A stretch of 64,000 bases of DNA from Brevundimonas terrae (GTDB taxonomy: Bacteria; Pseudomonadota; Alphaproteobacteria; Caulobacterales; Caulobacteraceae), in NCBI RefSeq assembly GCF_011761985.1, contig NZ_JAASQT010000004.1, forward strand, positions 1-64,000. Direction: 5' to 3'. The position numbers and the translations under genes are program-made. Position 1 is the first letter of the stretch. Every line of letters starts with the position of its first letter. A model generated the notes under the pieces. It was not told the DNA's origin, searched no databases, and saw nothing but the letters and a program-made list of their open reading frames with translations. This document shows positions 34,071 through 44,499 of the stretch, in pieces.

Positions 34071-35192
34071 CTAAGCCGGACCATCTTCGAACAGGTCCAT
34101 CTGGGGCCGAGCTTCGGGTGGAAGTCTGAACTGGTTTGTATCCAGAGACTTATAGCTGCGTTCTAACCCATAGCGTCTGATCGCTGCCTTGAAACGGGTG
34201 GCGATCAGCTCTGCGACAGGGCCCGTGCCTCTCATACGCTGGGACCAGTCTGCATCATAGTCTTTGCCGCCTCGCGTCTGGCGTATCAAAGACATGACGC
34301 GCGCTGCACGATCAGGGCGGACATCATCCAGCCATTCGCGAAACAGGTCCTTGATCTCGTGGGGCAGGCGAAGGGTGACATACATGGCCCCCGTAGCACC
34401 GGCCTTGCTGGCGGCTTCCAGTACCGCCTCCAGTTCGTGATCGTTCAGGCCGGGAATGACGGGCGCGAAACCGACACTGGCGGGACAACCTGCATCTCTC
34501 AGGCGGCTGATGGCTTCAAGCCGCCTTTCAGGCGTAGCGGCGCGTGGCTCCATAGCGCGGGCCAGTTTGCGATCCAGTGTCGTGATCGAAATACAGGCAA
34601 CCGCCAGATTACGCTGACCCATATCGCCCAAAATATCGGCGTCTCGGGCTATCAAAGCCGACTTGCTGATGATGGAAAACGGGTGATTGTGGCGTTGCAG
34701 GACCTCCAGCAAACGCCGCGTTAGTCGGGTGTCGCGTTCGACAGATTGATAGGGGTCTGTATTGCCGCCGATGTGGATGGGCCGGCAGCGATAACGTGGC
34801 GATGACAGTTCCTTGGCCAGCAGTTCAGGACCGTCCGGTTTGTAGAAAAGGCGGCTTTCAAAATCGAGCCCTGCGGACAGGCCCATATAGGTGTGGCTGG
34901 GCCGCGCATAACAATAGATGCAGCCATGCATGCAGCCGACATAGGGGTTTATGGACTGGTCGAAGCTGATATCGGGGCTGTCGTTACGGCTGATTATCGT
35001 GCGGGACTTGAGCGGCGATAGCGTGGTTTCAATCTGGGCGGGGGTATCATTGCCGGTCCAGCCATCATCGAATTCGATCTTCTCATAGGCTTCGAACCGA
35101 CCCGATCTGTTTGATCGGGCACCGCGTCCGCGCGCACCACCTATGGGAACGCCCAGACCGTTTGGCTGTATTTTGGCTTGAGGCTGGGCCAT
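34071..35192 (-). CDS. PA0069-family radical SAM protein (SplB-like), SOS-boxed
   Basis: A 373-residue radical SAM enzyme. [4Fe-4S]-binding CMHGCIYCYARPSH gives C87, C91, C94; GGNTDPYQSVERDTRLTRRL and VGFAPVIPGLNDHELEAVLE follow. The family (Rv2578c/PA0069) is related to spore photoproduct lyases, and its substrate is not established. The ATG at 35192 (MAQPQAK) is preferred; an in-frame ATG at 35225 adds 11 residues without a clear ribosome site. A LexA box at 35267-35281 is in its promoter, suggesting DNA-damage induction. Confidence 0.85.
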   Translation of the reverse strand: MAQPQAKIQPNGLGVPIGGARGRGARSNRSGRFEAYEKIEFDDGWTGNDTPAQIETTLSPLKSRTIISRNDSPDISFDQSINPYVGCMHGCIYCYARPSHTYMGLSAGLDFESRLFYKPDGPELLAKELSSPRYRCRPIHIGGNTDPYQSVERDTRLTRRLLEVLQRHNHPFSIISKSALIARDADILGDMGQRNLAVACISITTLDRKLARAMEPRAATPERRLEAISRLRDAGCPASVGFAPVIPGLNDHELEAVLEAASKAGATGAMYVTLRLPHEIKDLFREWLDDVRPDRAARVMSLIRQTRGGKDYDADWSQRMRGTGPVAELIATRFKAAIRRYGLERSYKSLDTNQFRLPPEARPQMDLFEDGPA

Positions 35193-35266
35193 GGCATGAC
35201 GAGAGTTGAAACAAAAAGGGAACATTATGCAGTGCGCGCTGTCTGTCCAGCAGCAATTTAAGCCCA

Positions 35267-35281
35267 GAACAAAATGAGAAC
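35267..35281 (-). promoter_or_regulatory. LexA (SOS) box of the radical SAM gene
   Basis: GAAC-AAAATGA-GAAC, i.e. GTTC-N7-GTTC on the minus strand, the alphaproteobacterial LexA operator. It lies 42 to 75 bases upstream of the two possible start codons. Confidence 0.75.
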
Positions 35282-35333
35282 TATTTTTATCAAACCGCGT
35301 ATTTTTGCTTGCATGGTTCGAAAAAGGGGATCA

Positions 35334-35348
35334 GAACAAAACAAGAAC
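35334..35348 (+). promoter_or_regulatory. LexA (SOS) box of the sidA-like gene
   Basis: GAAC-AAAACAA-GAAC, exact GTTC-N7-GTTC spacing, ending 25 bases before the ATG at 35373. It overlaps the place where the promoter of the small gene and possibly dnaE must lie. Confidence 0.8.
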
Positions 35349-35372
35349 TCGATCCATTGTGGGGATAAGCCT

Positions 35373-35462
35373 ATGTCGCGTCGTTTCAAAGATCTCTTGG
35401 CCCTTGCTTCCTGCGGCAGCTTTGTATGGATGGTCTGGCACGCTGCCTTTTTGGTATCGTGA
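35373..35462 (+). CDS. sidA: SidA-like SOS-induced cell division inhibitor (29 residues)
   Basis: A 29-codon frame, MSRRFKDLLALA then SCGSFVWMVWHAAFLVS. A short basic N terminus precedes a single hydrophobic helix, the size and topology of Caulobacter SidA, a 29-residue inner-membrane peptide induced by LexA derepression that blocks constriction through FtsW/FtsN. GTGGGGAT lies 7 bases before the ATG, and a LexA box ends 25 bases upstream. dnaE follows 98 bases later. The assignment rests on length, topology, operator and remembered family; sequence comparison was not run. Confidence 0.78.
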   Translation: MSRRFKDLLALASCGSFVWMVWHAAFLVS

Positions 35463-35560
35463 AGGACGTGGCCATGCTTTCGCCCTCGGGTGGAGCGACA
35501 GAGCGACTCCGCGCACAATAGCGATACGGCCCGATTTTGCGGGTGTTTGGAGTAGGTTGG

Positions 35561-38500
35561 GTGTCCCAGACCACTGATAGCGCCGGCTTTGTTCATCTAC
35601 GCGTCCGCAGCGCCTATTCGCTGCTTGAGGGCGCGATCAAGGCGGGCAAGATCGGCAAGATGGCTGCTGATGCCGGTATGCCTGCTGTGGCTGTTGCGGA
35701 TCGGTCGAACCTGTTCGGCGCACTAGAGTTTAGCCAGTCGGTCAAGGATTCCGGTGTTCAGCCGATTGTCGGGTGCGCCTTGCCGGTGTTTGGTATCGGT
35801 GGCCGCAAGTCGGAACGCTGGGCCAAGGTGCCGACCATCATGCTTTTGGCCCAGAACGAGCAGGGCTGGCTCAATCTGTGCGCACTGTCGTCGTCATCCT
35901 TCCTTGATACAATCGACCTGCCCGAGGCCGGTGTGCCGTGGGAAATGGTGGTCGAAAAATCCGAAGGACTGATCCTGCTGTCGGGCGGTCCTGACGGTCC
36001 AGTTGATCCGCTGTTCGCTCAGGGCAAGGCCGATGAGGGCCGCGAAGCCCTTGAGGCCATGAAGCTGGCTTTTGGCGACCGTTTCTATGTCGAGCTACAG
36101 CGTCACAACCTGCCGGAAGAACTGGCGGCTGAAAGCGGTCTGGTCGATTGGGCCTATGGGCAGGACGTTCCGCTGGTTGCGACCAATGACGTCTATTTCG
36201 CCAAGGCGTCTCAGGCCAAGGCCCATGATGCCCTGCTGTGTATTTCCGACGGTGCCTTTACCGGTCAGGATGAGCGCCGCCGCGTTACGGGTGAGCACTG
36301 GTTCAAGCCGTCCGAAGACATGCGGACGCTGTTTTCCGATTTACCCGAGGCTTGTGACAATACGCTGGAAGTCGCGCGGCGTTGTGCCTTCCTCGTGCAA
36401 ACGCAAAAACCCATTCTGCCGCGCTTTGATACGGGGGCGGGGCGTTCCGAAGACGACGAACTGGCCCACCAAGCTCGTGAGGGGCTGAAGGCGCGTCTGG
36501 CCAAGAACCCCGCTTTTGCACCAGAACAGGAATACTGGGACCGTCTGGAATGGGAAGTCGGGATCATCCAGCAGATGGGTTTCCCCGGCTACTTCCTGAT
36601 CGTTGCGGACTTCATCAAGTGGGCCAAGCTGCATGACATTCCGGTCGGACCGGGCCGTGGTTCCGGTGCCGGTTCGCTCGTTGCGTGGTCGCTGACGATT
36701 ACCGATCTTGATCCGCTACGCTTTGGTCTGCTGTTCGAGCGTTTCTTGAACCCCGAACGCGTATCGATGCCCGACTTCGATATCGACTTCTGTCAGGAGC
36801 GCCGCGAAGAGGTCATCGACTACGTCCAGAATTTCTACGGCAAGGACCGCGTCGCCCAGATCATTACCTTTGGTACGCTTCAGGCCCGCGCTGTGCTGCG
36901 CGATGTCGGACGTGTGCTGCAAATGCCGTTTGGTCAGGTGGACCGGCTGGCTAAGATGGTGCCCGCCAATCCGGCCAATCCGGTAACGCTGGCTCAGGCG
37001 GTGGAAATGGAGCCGCGTCTGCGCGAAATGCGCGACGCGGAACCGGCGGTCAAAAACCTGCTGGATACGTCTCTGGAACTTGAGGGGCTGTACCGCAACG
37101 CCTCCACCCACGCGGCAGGTATTGTTATTGGTGACCGTCCGCTGACGGAATTGGTGCCGTTGTATCAGGACCCGCGCTCGACCATTCCGGCCTCCCAATT
37201 CAACATGAAATGGGTTGAACCGGCGGGTCTGGTGAAGTTCGACTTCCTCGGCCTGAAGACGCTGACGGTTCTGGATCGCGCCAAGGGCTTCCTTGATCGG
37301 CGCGGGGCCGGGCCGGAATGGAACCTGCTGCCGCTGGATGATTCCAAGACCTATGAGCTGATGGCCTCGGGCCAGACGGTCGGTGTGTTCCAACTGGAAT
37401 CGCAGGGCATGCGCGATACGCTTCGCAAGATGCGTTGCGGCTCGATTGAAGAAATCACCGCTCTGATTTCGCTGTATCGCCCTGGCCCGATGGAGATGAT
37501 CGACACCTATATCGACCGTAAGTTCGGTCGTGCGGAGGTGGATTATCTGCACCCCAGCCTGAAAGATGTTCTGACCGAAACCTACGGGGTCATCATCTAT
37601 CAGGAACAGGTGATGAAGATCGCCCAAGTTCTGGCGGGCTACAGCCTTGGCGAAGCTGACCTTCTGCGTCGCGCCATGGGTAAGAAGAAGAAGGAGGAGA
37701 TGGATTTCCAGCGCCTCCGCTTCGTCAAGGGCGCGTCGGAAAAGGATGTTCCGGAAGAGCAGTCGGGTTCCATCTTCGACCTTGTGGCCAAGTTTGCGGG
37801 CTATGGCTTTAACAAGTCGCACGCTGCGGCCTATGCGCTGATTTCGTTCCAGACGGGTTGGCTGAAGGCCAATCATCCGGTCGAGTTCTTCGCGGCGTCG
37901 ATGTCGCTCGATCTGTCGAACACAGACAAGCTGGCTGTATTCTATCAGGACTGTCGCCGGTTCGAGATTCCGGTTCTGGCCCCCGATATCAACCGTTCGT
38001 CAGGTGACTTTGACGTAGCGTGGGATGACGGACAGGGCAGTGTGCTCTACGCACTGGGGGCCATTCGTAATGTGGGCCTAGAGGCGATGAACCATGTGGT
38101 TCAGAACCGAAATGAAGGCGGGCCTTTCGCGGATATTTTCGACTTCCTGGAACGTGTTGACCCCAAGGTGGTCAATAAACGCGCTCTGGAAGGTCTGGCG
38201 CGGGCAGGCGCGTTTGACAGCATCCATCAGAACCGCCGCCAGTTGTTCGAGCAGGCCGATGTTCTCGTGGCCTATTGCCAAAGTGTAGCGGCCGAGCGTG
38301 CATCGTCTCAGGTTAGCCTGTTCGGGGCGGACCAAGCCAACGCGTCGCGGCCGCGTCTCCGTAATGTCGAGCCATGGGCCGGTCCTGAAAAGCTGGATCA
38401 GGAACTGGCCGCAGTTGGCTTCTATCTGTCCGGTCACCCGCTGGAAGAACTGACACCGGCATTGAAGCGCAAGCGCGTGACCTTTGTGGCCGAGGCTCAG

Positions 38501-39016
38501 GGCTTGGCCGAGGCAGGCCACGAAGCGTTCCAGATGGCAGGTGTTGTCCGTCGCAAGCAGGAACGCGCCAGCGCCAAAACCGGTGAGAAGTTCGCATTTG
38601 TGACCTTCTCCGATCCAACCGGCGAGTTCGAATGCATGTTCCCGCCGGAACAGTTGCGTCGTTGTCGTGAGGTGCTGGAGGTTGGCACTTCGGTTCTGGT
38701 CAAGGTGCGGGCGAAGGCTTCGGACGGTGAGGTGCGCTTCTTTGGTGATGATGCCAGTCGAATGGATGTGCTGCTGGATGATGCCAATATCGGCTTGCGT
38801 GTTATTATATCTTCAAATGGTGCTGATCCCGATGCGCTGAAGTCGCGACTGGAACGTGCCCGCGCCAACGGTAAGGGCGGGGAGGTCTGGCTTCAGACAA
38901 CCTTGCAGGGGCGCACCGAGGTCGAGATGAAGCTGCCCGGGCGTTATCGTCTCGATGCCGCCTTGCGCGGTGCGCTTAAAACGGTTCCGGGTGTGATCAT
39001 GCTGGAGGATGCCTGA
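35561..39016 (+). CDS. dnaE: DNA polymerase III alpha subunit
   Basis: A 1151-residue replicative polymerase. PHP domain ([34 protein letters not shown]), polymerase core [14 protein letters not shown] and the catalytic acidic motif [50 protein letters not shown], then helix-hairpin-helix and OB domains ([20 protein letters not shown]). The GTG at 35561, with GGAGTAGG 5-12 bases upstream, is preferred over a TTG at 35537. Located directly downstream of the sidA-like gene, so it may share part of its SOS-regulated transcript. Stop overlaps the next start (TGATG). Confidence 0.95.
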   Translation: MSQTTDSAGFVHLRVRSAYSLLEGAIKAGKIGKMAADAGMPAVAVADRSNLFGALEFSQSVKDSGVQPIVGCALPVFGIGGRKSERWAKVPTIMLLAQNEQGWLNLCALSSSSFLDTIDLPEAGVPWEMVVEKSEGLILLSGGPDGPVDPLFAQGKADEGREALEAMKLAFGDRFYVELQRHNLPEELAAESGLVDWAYGQDVPLVATNDVYFAKASQAKAHDALLCISDGAFTGQDERRRVTGEHWFKPSEDMRTLFSDLPEACDNTLEVARRCAFLVQTQKPILPRFDTGAGRSEDDELAHQAREGLKARLAKNPAFAPEQEYWDRLEWEVGIIQQMGFPGYFLIVADFIKWAKLHDIPVGPGRGSGAGSLVAWSLTITDLDPLRFGLLFERFLNPERVSMPDFDIDFCQERREEVIDYVQNFYGKDRVAQIITFGTLQARAVLRDVGRVLQMPFGQVDRLAKMVPANPANPVTLAQAVEMEPRLREMRDAEPAVKNLLDTSLELEGLYRNASTHAAGIVIGDRPLTELVPLYQDPRSTIPASQFNMKWVEPAGLVKFDFLGLKTLTVLDRAKGFLDRRGAGPEWNLLPLDDSKTYELMASGQTVGVFQLESQGMRDTLRKMRCGSIEEITALISLYRPGPMEMIDTYIDRKFGRAEVDYLHPSLKDVLTETYGVIIYQEQVMKIAQVLAGYSLGEADLLRRAMGKKKKEEMDFQRLRFVKGASEKDVPEEQSGSIFDLVAKFAGYGFNKSHAAAYALISFQTGWLKANHPVEFFAASMSLDLSNTDKLAVFYQDCRRFEIPVLAPDINRSSGDFDVAWDDGQGSVLYALGAIRNVGLEAMNHVVQNRNEGGPFADIFDFLERVDPKVVNKRALEGLARAGAFDSIHQNRRQLFEQADVLVAYCQSVAAERASSQVSLFGADQANASRPRLRNVEPWAGPEKLDQELAAVGFYLSGHPLEELTPALKRKRVTFVAEAQGLAEAGHEAFQMAGVVRRKQERASAKTGEKFAFVTFSDPTGEFECMFPPEQLRRCREVLEVGTSVLVKVRAKASDGEVRFFGDDASRMDVLLDDANIGLRVIISSNGADPDALKSRLERARANGKGGEVWLQTTLQGRTEVEMKLPGRYRLDAALRGALKTVPGVIMLEDA

Positions 39017-39375
39017 TGACGAATGCAGCTACACATAAAGGCTCGTGCCATTGCGGCGCTGTGGCGTACGAAGTCGAGGTCGGAATGGACGGCCTGATCG
39101 AGTGCAACTGTTCGCACTGTTATCGCAAAGGCTTCGTTTTGGCGTTTGCGCCGCGCTCGGCATTTCGTTTGTTGAAGGGCGAGGAGGCGACAACTTCCTA
39201 TTTCTTCAACCAGCACAAAATCGAGCATCGCTTTTGCAAGACGTGCGGCGTCCAGCCATTTGGCTATGGGGTTGCGCCTGACGGATCCGAGGTCGCGGCA
39301 ATCAATATCCGCACATTAACCGATATCGAGCCTTGGGGCTGGACGGCCTCGCGTGTGGATGGACGAAGCTTCTGA
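39016..39375 (+). CDS. GFA/CENP-V family zinc protein
   Basis: A 119-residue GFA-domain protein with the zinc ligands GSCHCGAVAYEV, CNCSHCYRKGFVL and FCKTCGVQPFGYG. Members include glutathione-dependent formaldehyde-activating enzyme, but most are of unknown substrate. Translationally coupled to dnaE by a one-base overlap. Mid-size and complete for the family. Confidence 0.88.
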   Translation: MTNAATHKGSCHCGAVAYEVEVGMDGLIECNCSHCYRKGFVLAFAPRSAFRLLKGEEATTSYFFNQHKIEHRFCKTCGVQPFGYGVAPDGSEVAAINIRTLTDIEPWGWTASRVDGRSF

Positions 39376-39416
39376 AGCGGCCATAGTTTGTTGAGGCGCT
39401 AAGTTCGCGCAACCTA

Positions 39417-39445
39417 TTGCTTTTTTCACAGGCGGGGCGTAGTAG
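39417..39445 (+). promoter_or_regulatory. putative sigma-70-type promoter of rpsB
   Basis: TTGCTT, 17 bases, TAGTAG, about 125 bases before the rpsB start, within a 194-base gene-free region after the GFA gene. Confidence 0.5.
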
Positions 39446-39461
39446 GCCCTCGCACTTCGCA

Positions 39462-39537
39462 CGTGGGTGAGGCGCGGTTAGGGAGAAATCCTGACCTGCA
39501 CCGTTCCGAGGGACCGTACGTCCTTTAATCACCCACG
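39462..39537 (+). promoter_or_regulatory. long-range stem in the rpsB leader
   Basis: CGTGGGTGA (39462-39470) and its exact complement TCACCCACG (39529-39537), 58 bases apart, enclose a smaller GGAC/GTCC stem. This could fold the rpsB 5' leader for S2 autoregulation, as known in other proteobacteria. Confidence 0.45.
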
Positions 39538-39569
39538 CTAGGTTTGATCGGAAAAAGGACAATACGATC

Positions 39570-40361
39570 ATGGCACTGCCAGAATTCTCGATGCGTACCC
39601 TGCTGGAAGCCGGCGCTCACTTTGGTCACCAGACTCACCGCTGGAACCCGAAGATGGAACGCTACATCTTCGGTTCGCGCTCGAACATCCACATCATCGA
39701 CCTGTCGCAATCGATGCCGCTGATGCACCAGGCTCTGGTTGCTGTTCGCGACGTTGCTGCCAAGGGCGGCCGCGTTCTGTTCGTCGGCACCAAGCGTCAA
39801 GCTGCTGATCCGGTTGCACAAGCCGCCAAGCGCTGCGCTCAATACTACATGAACAACCGTTGGCTCGGTGGCACGCTGACCAACTGGCGCACCGTTTCGG
39901 GTTCGATCCAGCGTCTGCGTGAACTGGAAGGCATTCTTGCTTCGGGCGAAGGCCGTAACAAGAAAGAGCTGCTGACCCTGCAGCGCGAAATGGACAAGCT
40001 TGAACTGTCGCTGGGCGGCATCAAGGACATGGGTTCGGTTCCGGACATCATGTTTGTCATCGACACCAACAAAGAGTCGATCGCGATCCAGGAAGCTCGC
40101 AAGCTGAACATTCCGATCATCGCCATCCTCGACACCAACTGCGATCCGGACGGCATCACCTATCCGATCCCGGGTAACGATGACGCGGCTCGCGCCATCC
40201 AAACCTATTGCGACCTGATCGCTGACGCGGTTCTGGACGGTCTGGCTGCTGGTGCTGCTGCTCAAGGTATCGACCTCGGCGCTCTGGAAGCTCCGGTCGA
40301 GCCGGCTCTGGCTGAAGCTCCGGCTGTTGAAGCTGCCGCTGAAGAAGTCGCTCAAGGCTGA
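39570..40361 (+). CDS. rpsB: 30S ribosomal protein S2
   Basis: A 263-residue S2 protein: [74 protein letters not shown] and [22 protein letters not shown]-terminal Ala/Glu/Pro-rich tail is typical of alphaproteobacteria. AAAAAGGAC upstream supports the start. First gene of rpsB-tsf; preceded by a structured leader. Confidence 0.98.
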   Translation: MALPEFSMRTLLEAGAHFGHQTHRWNPKMERYIFGSRSNIHIIDLSQSMPLMHQALVAVRDVAAKGGRVLFVGTKRQAADPVAQAAKRCAQYYMNNRWLGGTLTNWRTVSGSIQRLRELEGILASGEGRNKKELLTLQREMDKLELSLGGIKDMGSVPDIMFVIDTNKESIAIQEARKLNIPIIAILDTNCDPDGITYPIPGNDDAARAIQTYCDLIADAVLDGLAAGAAAQGIDLGALEAPVEPALAEAPAVEAAAEEVAQG

Positions 40362-40411
40362 TTTTTCTAGGTTCGTCCCCATATAGGGCCGAACTGACGT
40401 TAAACCGACAT

Positions 40412-40437
40412 GCGGCCGGGCTAAATGGTCCGGCCGC
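40412..40437 (+). terminator. intercistronic hairpin between rpsB and tsf
   Basis: Arms GCGGCCGG and CCGGCCGC around a 10-base loop, 25 bases before tsf, no T-run. Probably a partial attenuator or RNA-stability element setting the S2:EF-Ts ratio. Confidence 0.5.
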
Positions 40438-40461
40438 CCAATCGAATTTCAGGAGAAGAAC

Positions 40462-41400
40462 ATGGCCGAGATCACTGCCGCCCTCGTGAAGGAACTTCGC
40501 GAGCGTTCGGGCGTCGGCATGATGGACTGCAAGAAGGCGCTTGTTGAAACCAACGGCGACATCGAAGCAGCTATCGACTGGCTGCGCGCCAAGGGTCTGT
40601 CCAAGGCTGCCAAGAAGTCGGATCGCGTCGCCGCTGAAGGCGTCGTAGCTATCGCGACCGAAGAAAACGGTGCCGGCGAAACCGCTGCTGCAATCGAATT
40701 CAACGCTGAAACCGACTTCGTTGCCCGTAACGACCTGTTCCAGACCGCTGCCAAGCAGTTTGCTGCTCTGGGTCTGAAGCACGAAGGCGTTGAAGCCATT
40801 TCGGCGGCGGCAATGGAAAACGGTCGTACCGTTGCTGACGAAATCACCCAACTGATCGCTACGATCGGTGAGAACATGACCCTGCGTCGTTCGGCTCGCC
40901 TGTCGGTGACCGAAGGTGCTGTGGCTTCGTACGTTCACAATGCTGTGTCGCCGGGTATCGGCCGCATCGGCGTTCTGGTGGCTATCGAAGGCGCTGGCGA
41001 CAAGGCTGCTGTCCGCGAACTGGGCCGCAAGATCGCTATGCACGTTGCTGCAACGGCTCCGCTGGCTCTGGACACCTCGGACCTCGATCCGGCGGCTATC
41101 GAGAAAGAACGCGCTGTTCTGATCGAGAAAGCCAAGGAAGAAGGCCGTCCGGAAGGCATGATCGAAAAGATCGTGGAAGGCCAAATCAACAAGTTCCAGA
41201 AGGAAGTCGTGCTGTCGAAGCAGCCGTTCGTGATGGACCCGGACGTGACGATCGAACAACTGGTCGTCAACACCGGCAAGGAACTGGGTGCTGAGCTGAA
41301 GCTGGTTGGCTTCGTGCGTCTGGCTCTGGGCGAAGGCGTCGAGAAGGCCGATACTCCGGACTTCGCGGCTGAAGTCGCCTCGATGACCGGCGGCAACTAA
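40462..41400 (+). CDS. tsf: elongation factor Ts
   Basis: A 312-residue nucleotide exchange factor for EF-Tu. N-terminal UBA-like domain with [16 protein letters not shown] and [16 protein letters not shown], core with [16 protein letters not shown]-terminal [31 protein letters not shown] before the ATG is a strong ribosome site. Very strong codon bias, as expected of a highly expressed gene. Confidence 0.98.
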   Translation: MAEITAALVKELRERSGVGMMDCKKALVETNGDIEAAIDWLRAKGLSKAAKKSDRVAAEGVVAIATEENGAGETAAAIEFNAETDFVARNDLFQTAAKQFAALGLKHEGVEAISAAAMENGRTVADEITQLIATIGENMTLRRSARLSVTEGAVASYVHNAVSPGIGRIGVLVAIEGAGDKAAVRELGRKIAMHVAATAPLALDTSDLDPAAIEKERAVLIEKAKEEGRPEGMIEKIVEGQINKFQKEVVLSKQPFVMDPDVTIEQLVVNTGKELGAELKLVGFVRLALGEGVEKADTPDFAAEVASMTGGN

Positions 41401-41437
41401 GCCAAAAATTTCTTCCTAATTGGGAAGAAAACATAAT

Positions 41438-41477
41438 AAGGGCGCGTTCGGCTTTGAAGGCTGACGCGCCCTTCGTT
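41438..41477 (+). terminator. rho-independent terminator after tsf
   Basis: Arms AAGGGCGCG and CGCGCCCTT with further partial pairing inside (TCGGC/GGCTGA), followed by CGTTT. Confidence 0.7.
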
Positions 41478-41540
41478 TATGATGAGCCGCCGATTCACTT
41501 ACGCGCGGCTGTCTAAACCCGTTTTGATGGACCCAAAAGC

Positions 41541-42278
41541 ATGACCGACGCTCCTAACGAATTCCGCTACAAACGCGTTCTCCTGAAGGTGTCGGGCGAG
41601 GTTTTGATGGGGGATCAGGCCTATGGCATCGACACCAAGACGGTGGATGCTGTGGCTGCGGCTGTTGCGGCTGTGGCGCGCAAGGGCATTGAAATCTGTC
41701 TGGTCATTGGCGGAGGCAACATCTTCCGTGGTCTGTCCAAGGCCGCAGAGGGCATGGATCGCGCCAATGCCGACTATATGGGCATGCTGGCGACGATTAT
41801 GAACGCGCTGGCCATGCAGGGCGCTTTGGAAAAGATCGGTGTTGATACCCGCGTACAGAGCGCGGTGCCGATGGCGACCATCGCCGAGCCTTACATCCGT
41901 CGTCGTGCGCTGCGTCACCTTGAAAAGGGCCGCGTTGTTATTTTCGCCGCTGGTGTGGGCGCACCGTTCTTCACGACAGATTCGGGTGCGGCACTGCGCG
42001 CTGCGGAAATGGGCTGCGACGCTTTGCTTAAAGGCACCAGCGTCGATGGCGTCTATACCGCTGATCCCAAGAAGGATCCCGATGCTGTACGTTACGAGAC
42101 ACTGACTTATCAGGAAGTGCTGGCCAAGGACTTGCGAGTCATGGACGCTTCGGCCATCGCTCTGATGCGTGATAGCGATATTCCGATTGTGGTCTTCTCG
42201 ATCCGCGAGGAAGATTCGCTGAATAAGACTTTGATGGGTGAAGGCACTTTCACCGTCATCACCAACAAGCCTGCCTGA
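41541..42278 (+). CDS. pyrH: uridylate kinase (UMP kinase)
   Basis: A 245-residue amino-acid-kinase-fold enzyme converting UMP to [51 protein letters not shown] and [20 protein letters not shown] are the family hallmarks; [18 protein letters not shown] precedes the end. Followed after 41 bases by frr, the usual pair. Confidence 0.97.
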   Translation: MTDAPNEFRYKRVLLKVSGEVLMGDQAYGIDTKTVDAVAAAVAAVARKGIEICLVIGGGNIFRGLSKAAEGMDRANADYMGMLATIMNALAMQGALEKIGVDTRVQSAVPMATIAEPYIRRRALRHLEKGRVVIFAAGVGAPFFTTDSGAALRAAEMGCDALLKGTSVDGVYTADPKKDPDAVRYETLTYQEVLAKDLRVMDASAIALMRDSDIPIVVFSIREEDSLNKTLMGEGTFTVITNKPA

Positions 42279-42319
42279 TTTGGGCAAGGTATTCGATATT
42301 CGATTTAGGACAGGCACGA

Positions 42320-42877
42320 ATGGCAAAACCTGATCTCAAAACCTTCCGTGACCGCATGGACAAGTCGGTCAGCGCCTTGAAGGATGACTATGCGGGGCTG
42401 CGTACCGGCCGTGCAAACGCCGGTCTGCTGGATCCGGTAACGGTCGAAGCTTATGGCGCTGTATCGCCCCTGAGCGCTGTGGCTGCTGTGTCGGTGCCGG
42501 AACCGCGTATGATTTCGGTCAGCGTCTGGGACAAGGGCATGGTCGTATCGGTCGAGAAGGCTATCCGTGCTGCCGGTCTGGGTTTGAACCCGATCGTGGA
42601 CGGTCAGACCCTGCGTATCCCGATCCCGCCGCTGACCGAAGAGCGCCGCAAGGATCTGGTCAAGCTGGCTGGCAAATATGCTGAAGACAAGAAGATCGCT
42701 GTCCGTAACGTCCGTCGTGATGCCAACGACGAGCTGAAAAAGGCTGAAAAGGCTGGTGAAATCAGCCAGGACGATCAAAAGAAGATGGAAACCGAAGTCC
42801 AGAAGGATACCGATGCCGCCATCAAGCGCGTCGATGAAATCCTGAAGGCCAAGGAAATCGAGATCATGCAGGTCTAA
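42320..42877 (+). CDS. frr: ribosome recycling factor
   Basis: A 185-residue tRNA-mimic that splits terminated ribosomes with [60 protein letters not shown] and [16 protein letters not shown] cover the family's conserved length. AGGACAGG precedes the ATG. Confidence 0.97.
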   Translation: MAKPDLKTFRDRMDKSVSALKDDYAGLRTGRANAGLLDPVTVEAYGAVSPLSAVAAVSVPEPRMISVSVWDKGMVVSVEKAIRAAGLGLNPIVDGQTLRIPIPPLTEERRKDLVKLAGKYAEDKKIAVRNVRRDANDELKKAEKAGEISQDDQKKMETEVQKDTDAAIKRVDEILKAKEIEIMQV

Positions 42878-42913
42878 GACCTGCATCCTTCTCGAACCAA
42901 GGACCAGAGCCTG

Positions 42914-43681
42914 ATGTCGGCCTCAACCGCCTCTATGCATACCGAAAAGTCACTTCATGTGGCCATTATCATGGACGGCAACGGTCGGTGGGCCGAGCGT
43001 AGGGGCTTGCCCCGTGCGCTCGGGCACCGCGAGGGCGTTCAGGCTCTGCGTCGCACGATCAAGGCTGCGCCCGAACTGGGCGTGAAATGCCTGACCATCT
43101 TCGGGTTCTCGACAGAGAATTGGAGTCGTCCGGCTGACGAGGTTTCCGACCTCATGGGGCTGGTGCGTAATTTCGTCGGGGCCGATCTGAAGCGTCTGGA
43201 TCAGGCGGGCGTACGTGTGCGGGTGCTGGGGCGCCGTTCGGGTGTGCCTGCGGATATTATCGACGTTATCGACCGTGCAGAGCGTCAGACCGCGCACAAC
43301 GACAAGTTCCTTTTGCAGGTTGCCTTTAATTATGGCGGTCGGGCCGATCTGGTGGATGCGGCGCAATCCCTGATCGACAAGGCGGCCAGTGAAGGCCGCT
43401 TTGACCTGACCGAAGACATGTTCGGCAACAGCCTGTCTACGGCGGATTCACCACCTGTGGACGTGATCATCCGCACCTCGGGCGAGCAGCGCCTGTCCAA
43501 CTTCCTGTTGTGGGAGTGTGCCTATGCGGAACTGGTCTTCCAGCCTGTCCTGTGGCCCGATTACGGTTCAGAACCGCTAAAGGCCGCTCTTGAAGAGTTT
43601 TCCCGTCGCGAGCGCCGGTTTGGCGGACGCGAGGTTGTAGAGGGCTCATTGTCGCCTTCGCCAGAAAGTGCGGTGGGCTAA
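42914..43681 (+). CDS. uppS: undecaprenyl diphosphate synthase (cis-prenyltransferase)
   Basis: A 255-residue enzyme extending FPP to undecaprenyl diphosphate for cell-wall lipid carrier. Catalytic Asp21 in IIMDGNGRWAERRGLPRALG, GHREGVQALR, TIFGFSTENWSRP, DVIIRTSGEQRLSNFLLWEC and FQPVLWPDY. Its stop overlaps the cdsA start (TAATG). Confidence 0.96.
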   Translation: MSASTASMHTEKSLHVAIIMDGNGRWAERRGLPRALGHREGVQALRRTIKAAPELGVKCLTIFGFSTENWSRPADEVSDLMGLVRNFVGADLKRLDQAGVRVRVLGRRSGVPADIIDVIDRAERQTAHNDKFLLQVAFNYGGRADLVDAAQSLIDKAASEGRFDLTEDMFGNSLSTADSPPVDVIIRTSGEQRLSNFLLWECAYAELVFQPVLWPDYGSEPLKAALEEFSRRERRFGGREVVEGSLSPSPESAVG

Positions 43682-44499
43682 TGGCCCTTAAACCCAAGGA
43701 TATTGCGCTTAGAGCTGCATCGGCTCTGGTGCTGGCACCGGCTGCGGTTCTGGCGATCTGGGCAGGTGGGTTTTGGTTCACGGGCCTGATCGTGCTGGGC
43801 GGCATCATGCTGGCGCTGGAATGGGCGCGTATGAGCGAGCCGCAGGACTGGCGCGCTGTGGGCATGGCGGTGGCCGCTGGCGTGATCGCGCCGGTTATTG
43901 CGGCCCATATTGGTCAGATGTCTCTGGCCTTTGTGCTGCTGGTATTCGGTGCAGCGATTGCCGGGCTTGTGTCCAACCGTCGCGGCGGGGAGGGGCTGGA
44001 TGGCGCATACGGCGTTCTGTACCTCGGCTGGCCGTGTATCCTGCTGGTCTGGATGCGTGATCTGAATGCGGATCAGGGGCTGTACTGGACCGTTCTGGTG
44101 TTTGCTGTGGCCTGGGCTGCGGACATTCTGGCCTATCTGGTGGGCAGTGCCGTAGGCGGCCCCAAGCTGTGGCCACGTTTCTCTCCGAACAAGACATGGT
44201 CCGGTTTTATCGGCGGTCTGCTGGCGGGCATGATTGCGGGCGGCGTTATGGCCGCTTGGCTGGACATGGGCGCGTTGACGGCGTTCTGGGGCGCGGTACT
44301 GGGCCTGTTGGCCGCCTTGGCAACCATGGGCGGTGATCTGTGGGAATCAGCTCTGAAGCGCCGGTTTGGCGTCAAGGATGCGGGCAATCTGATCCCGGGT
44401 CATGGCGGTTTGCTGGATCGCGTAGATGGCTTGATGTTTGCCGTTATCGTCGTCGCTATCGGACGCCTGATCGTGCTGATGATCGGGGGCAACGCGTGA
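43681..44499 (+). CDS. cdsA: phosphatidate cytidylyltransferase
   Basis: A 272-residue polytopic inner-membrane enzyme making CDP-diacylglycerol. Several hydrophobic segments and the C-terminal signature [20 protein letters not shown] then GLLDRVDG; an upstream [13 protein letters not shown] loop is also typical. Coupled to uppS upstream and dxr downstream (GTGA). Confidence 0.95.
   Translation: MALKPKDIALRAASALVLAPAAVLAIWAGGFWFTGLIVLGGIMLALEWARMSEPQDWRAVGMAVAAGVIAPVIAAHIGQMSLAFVLLVFGAAIAGLVSNRRGGEGLDGAYGVLYLGWPCILLVWMRDLNADQGLYWTVLVFAVAWAADILAYLVGSAVGGPKLWPRFSPNKTWSGFIGGLLAGMIAGGVMAAWLDMGALTAFWGAVLGLLAALATMGGDLWESALKRRFGVKDAGNLIPGHGGLLDRVDGLMFAVIVVAIGRLIVLMIGGNA

Noticed and set aside
36716..37876. 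A 386-codon minus-strand frame
   Set aside because: Antisense shadow inside the conserved polymerase core of dnaE.
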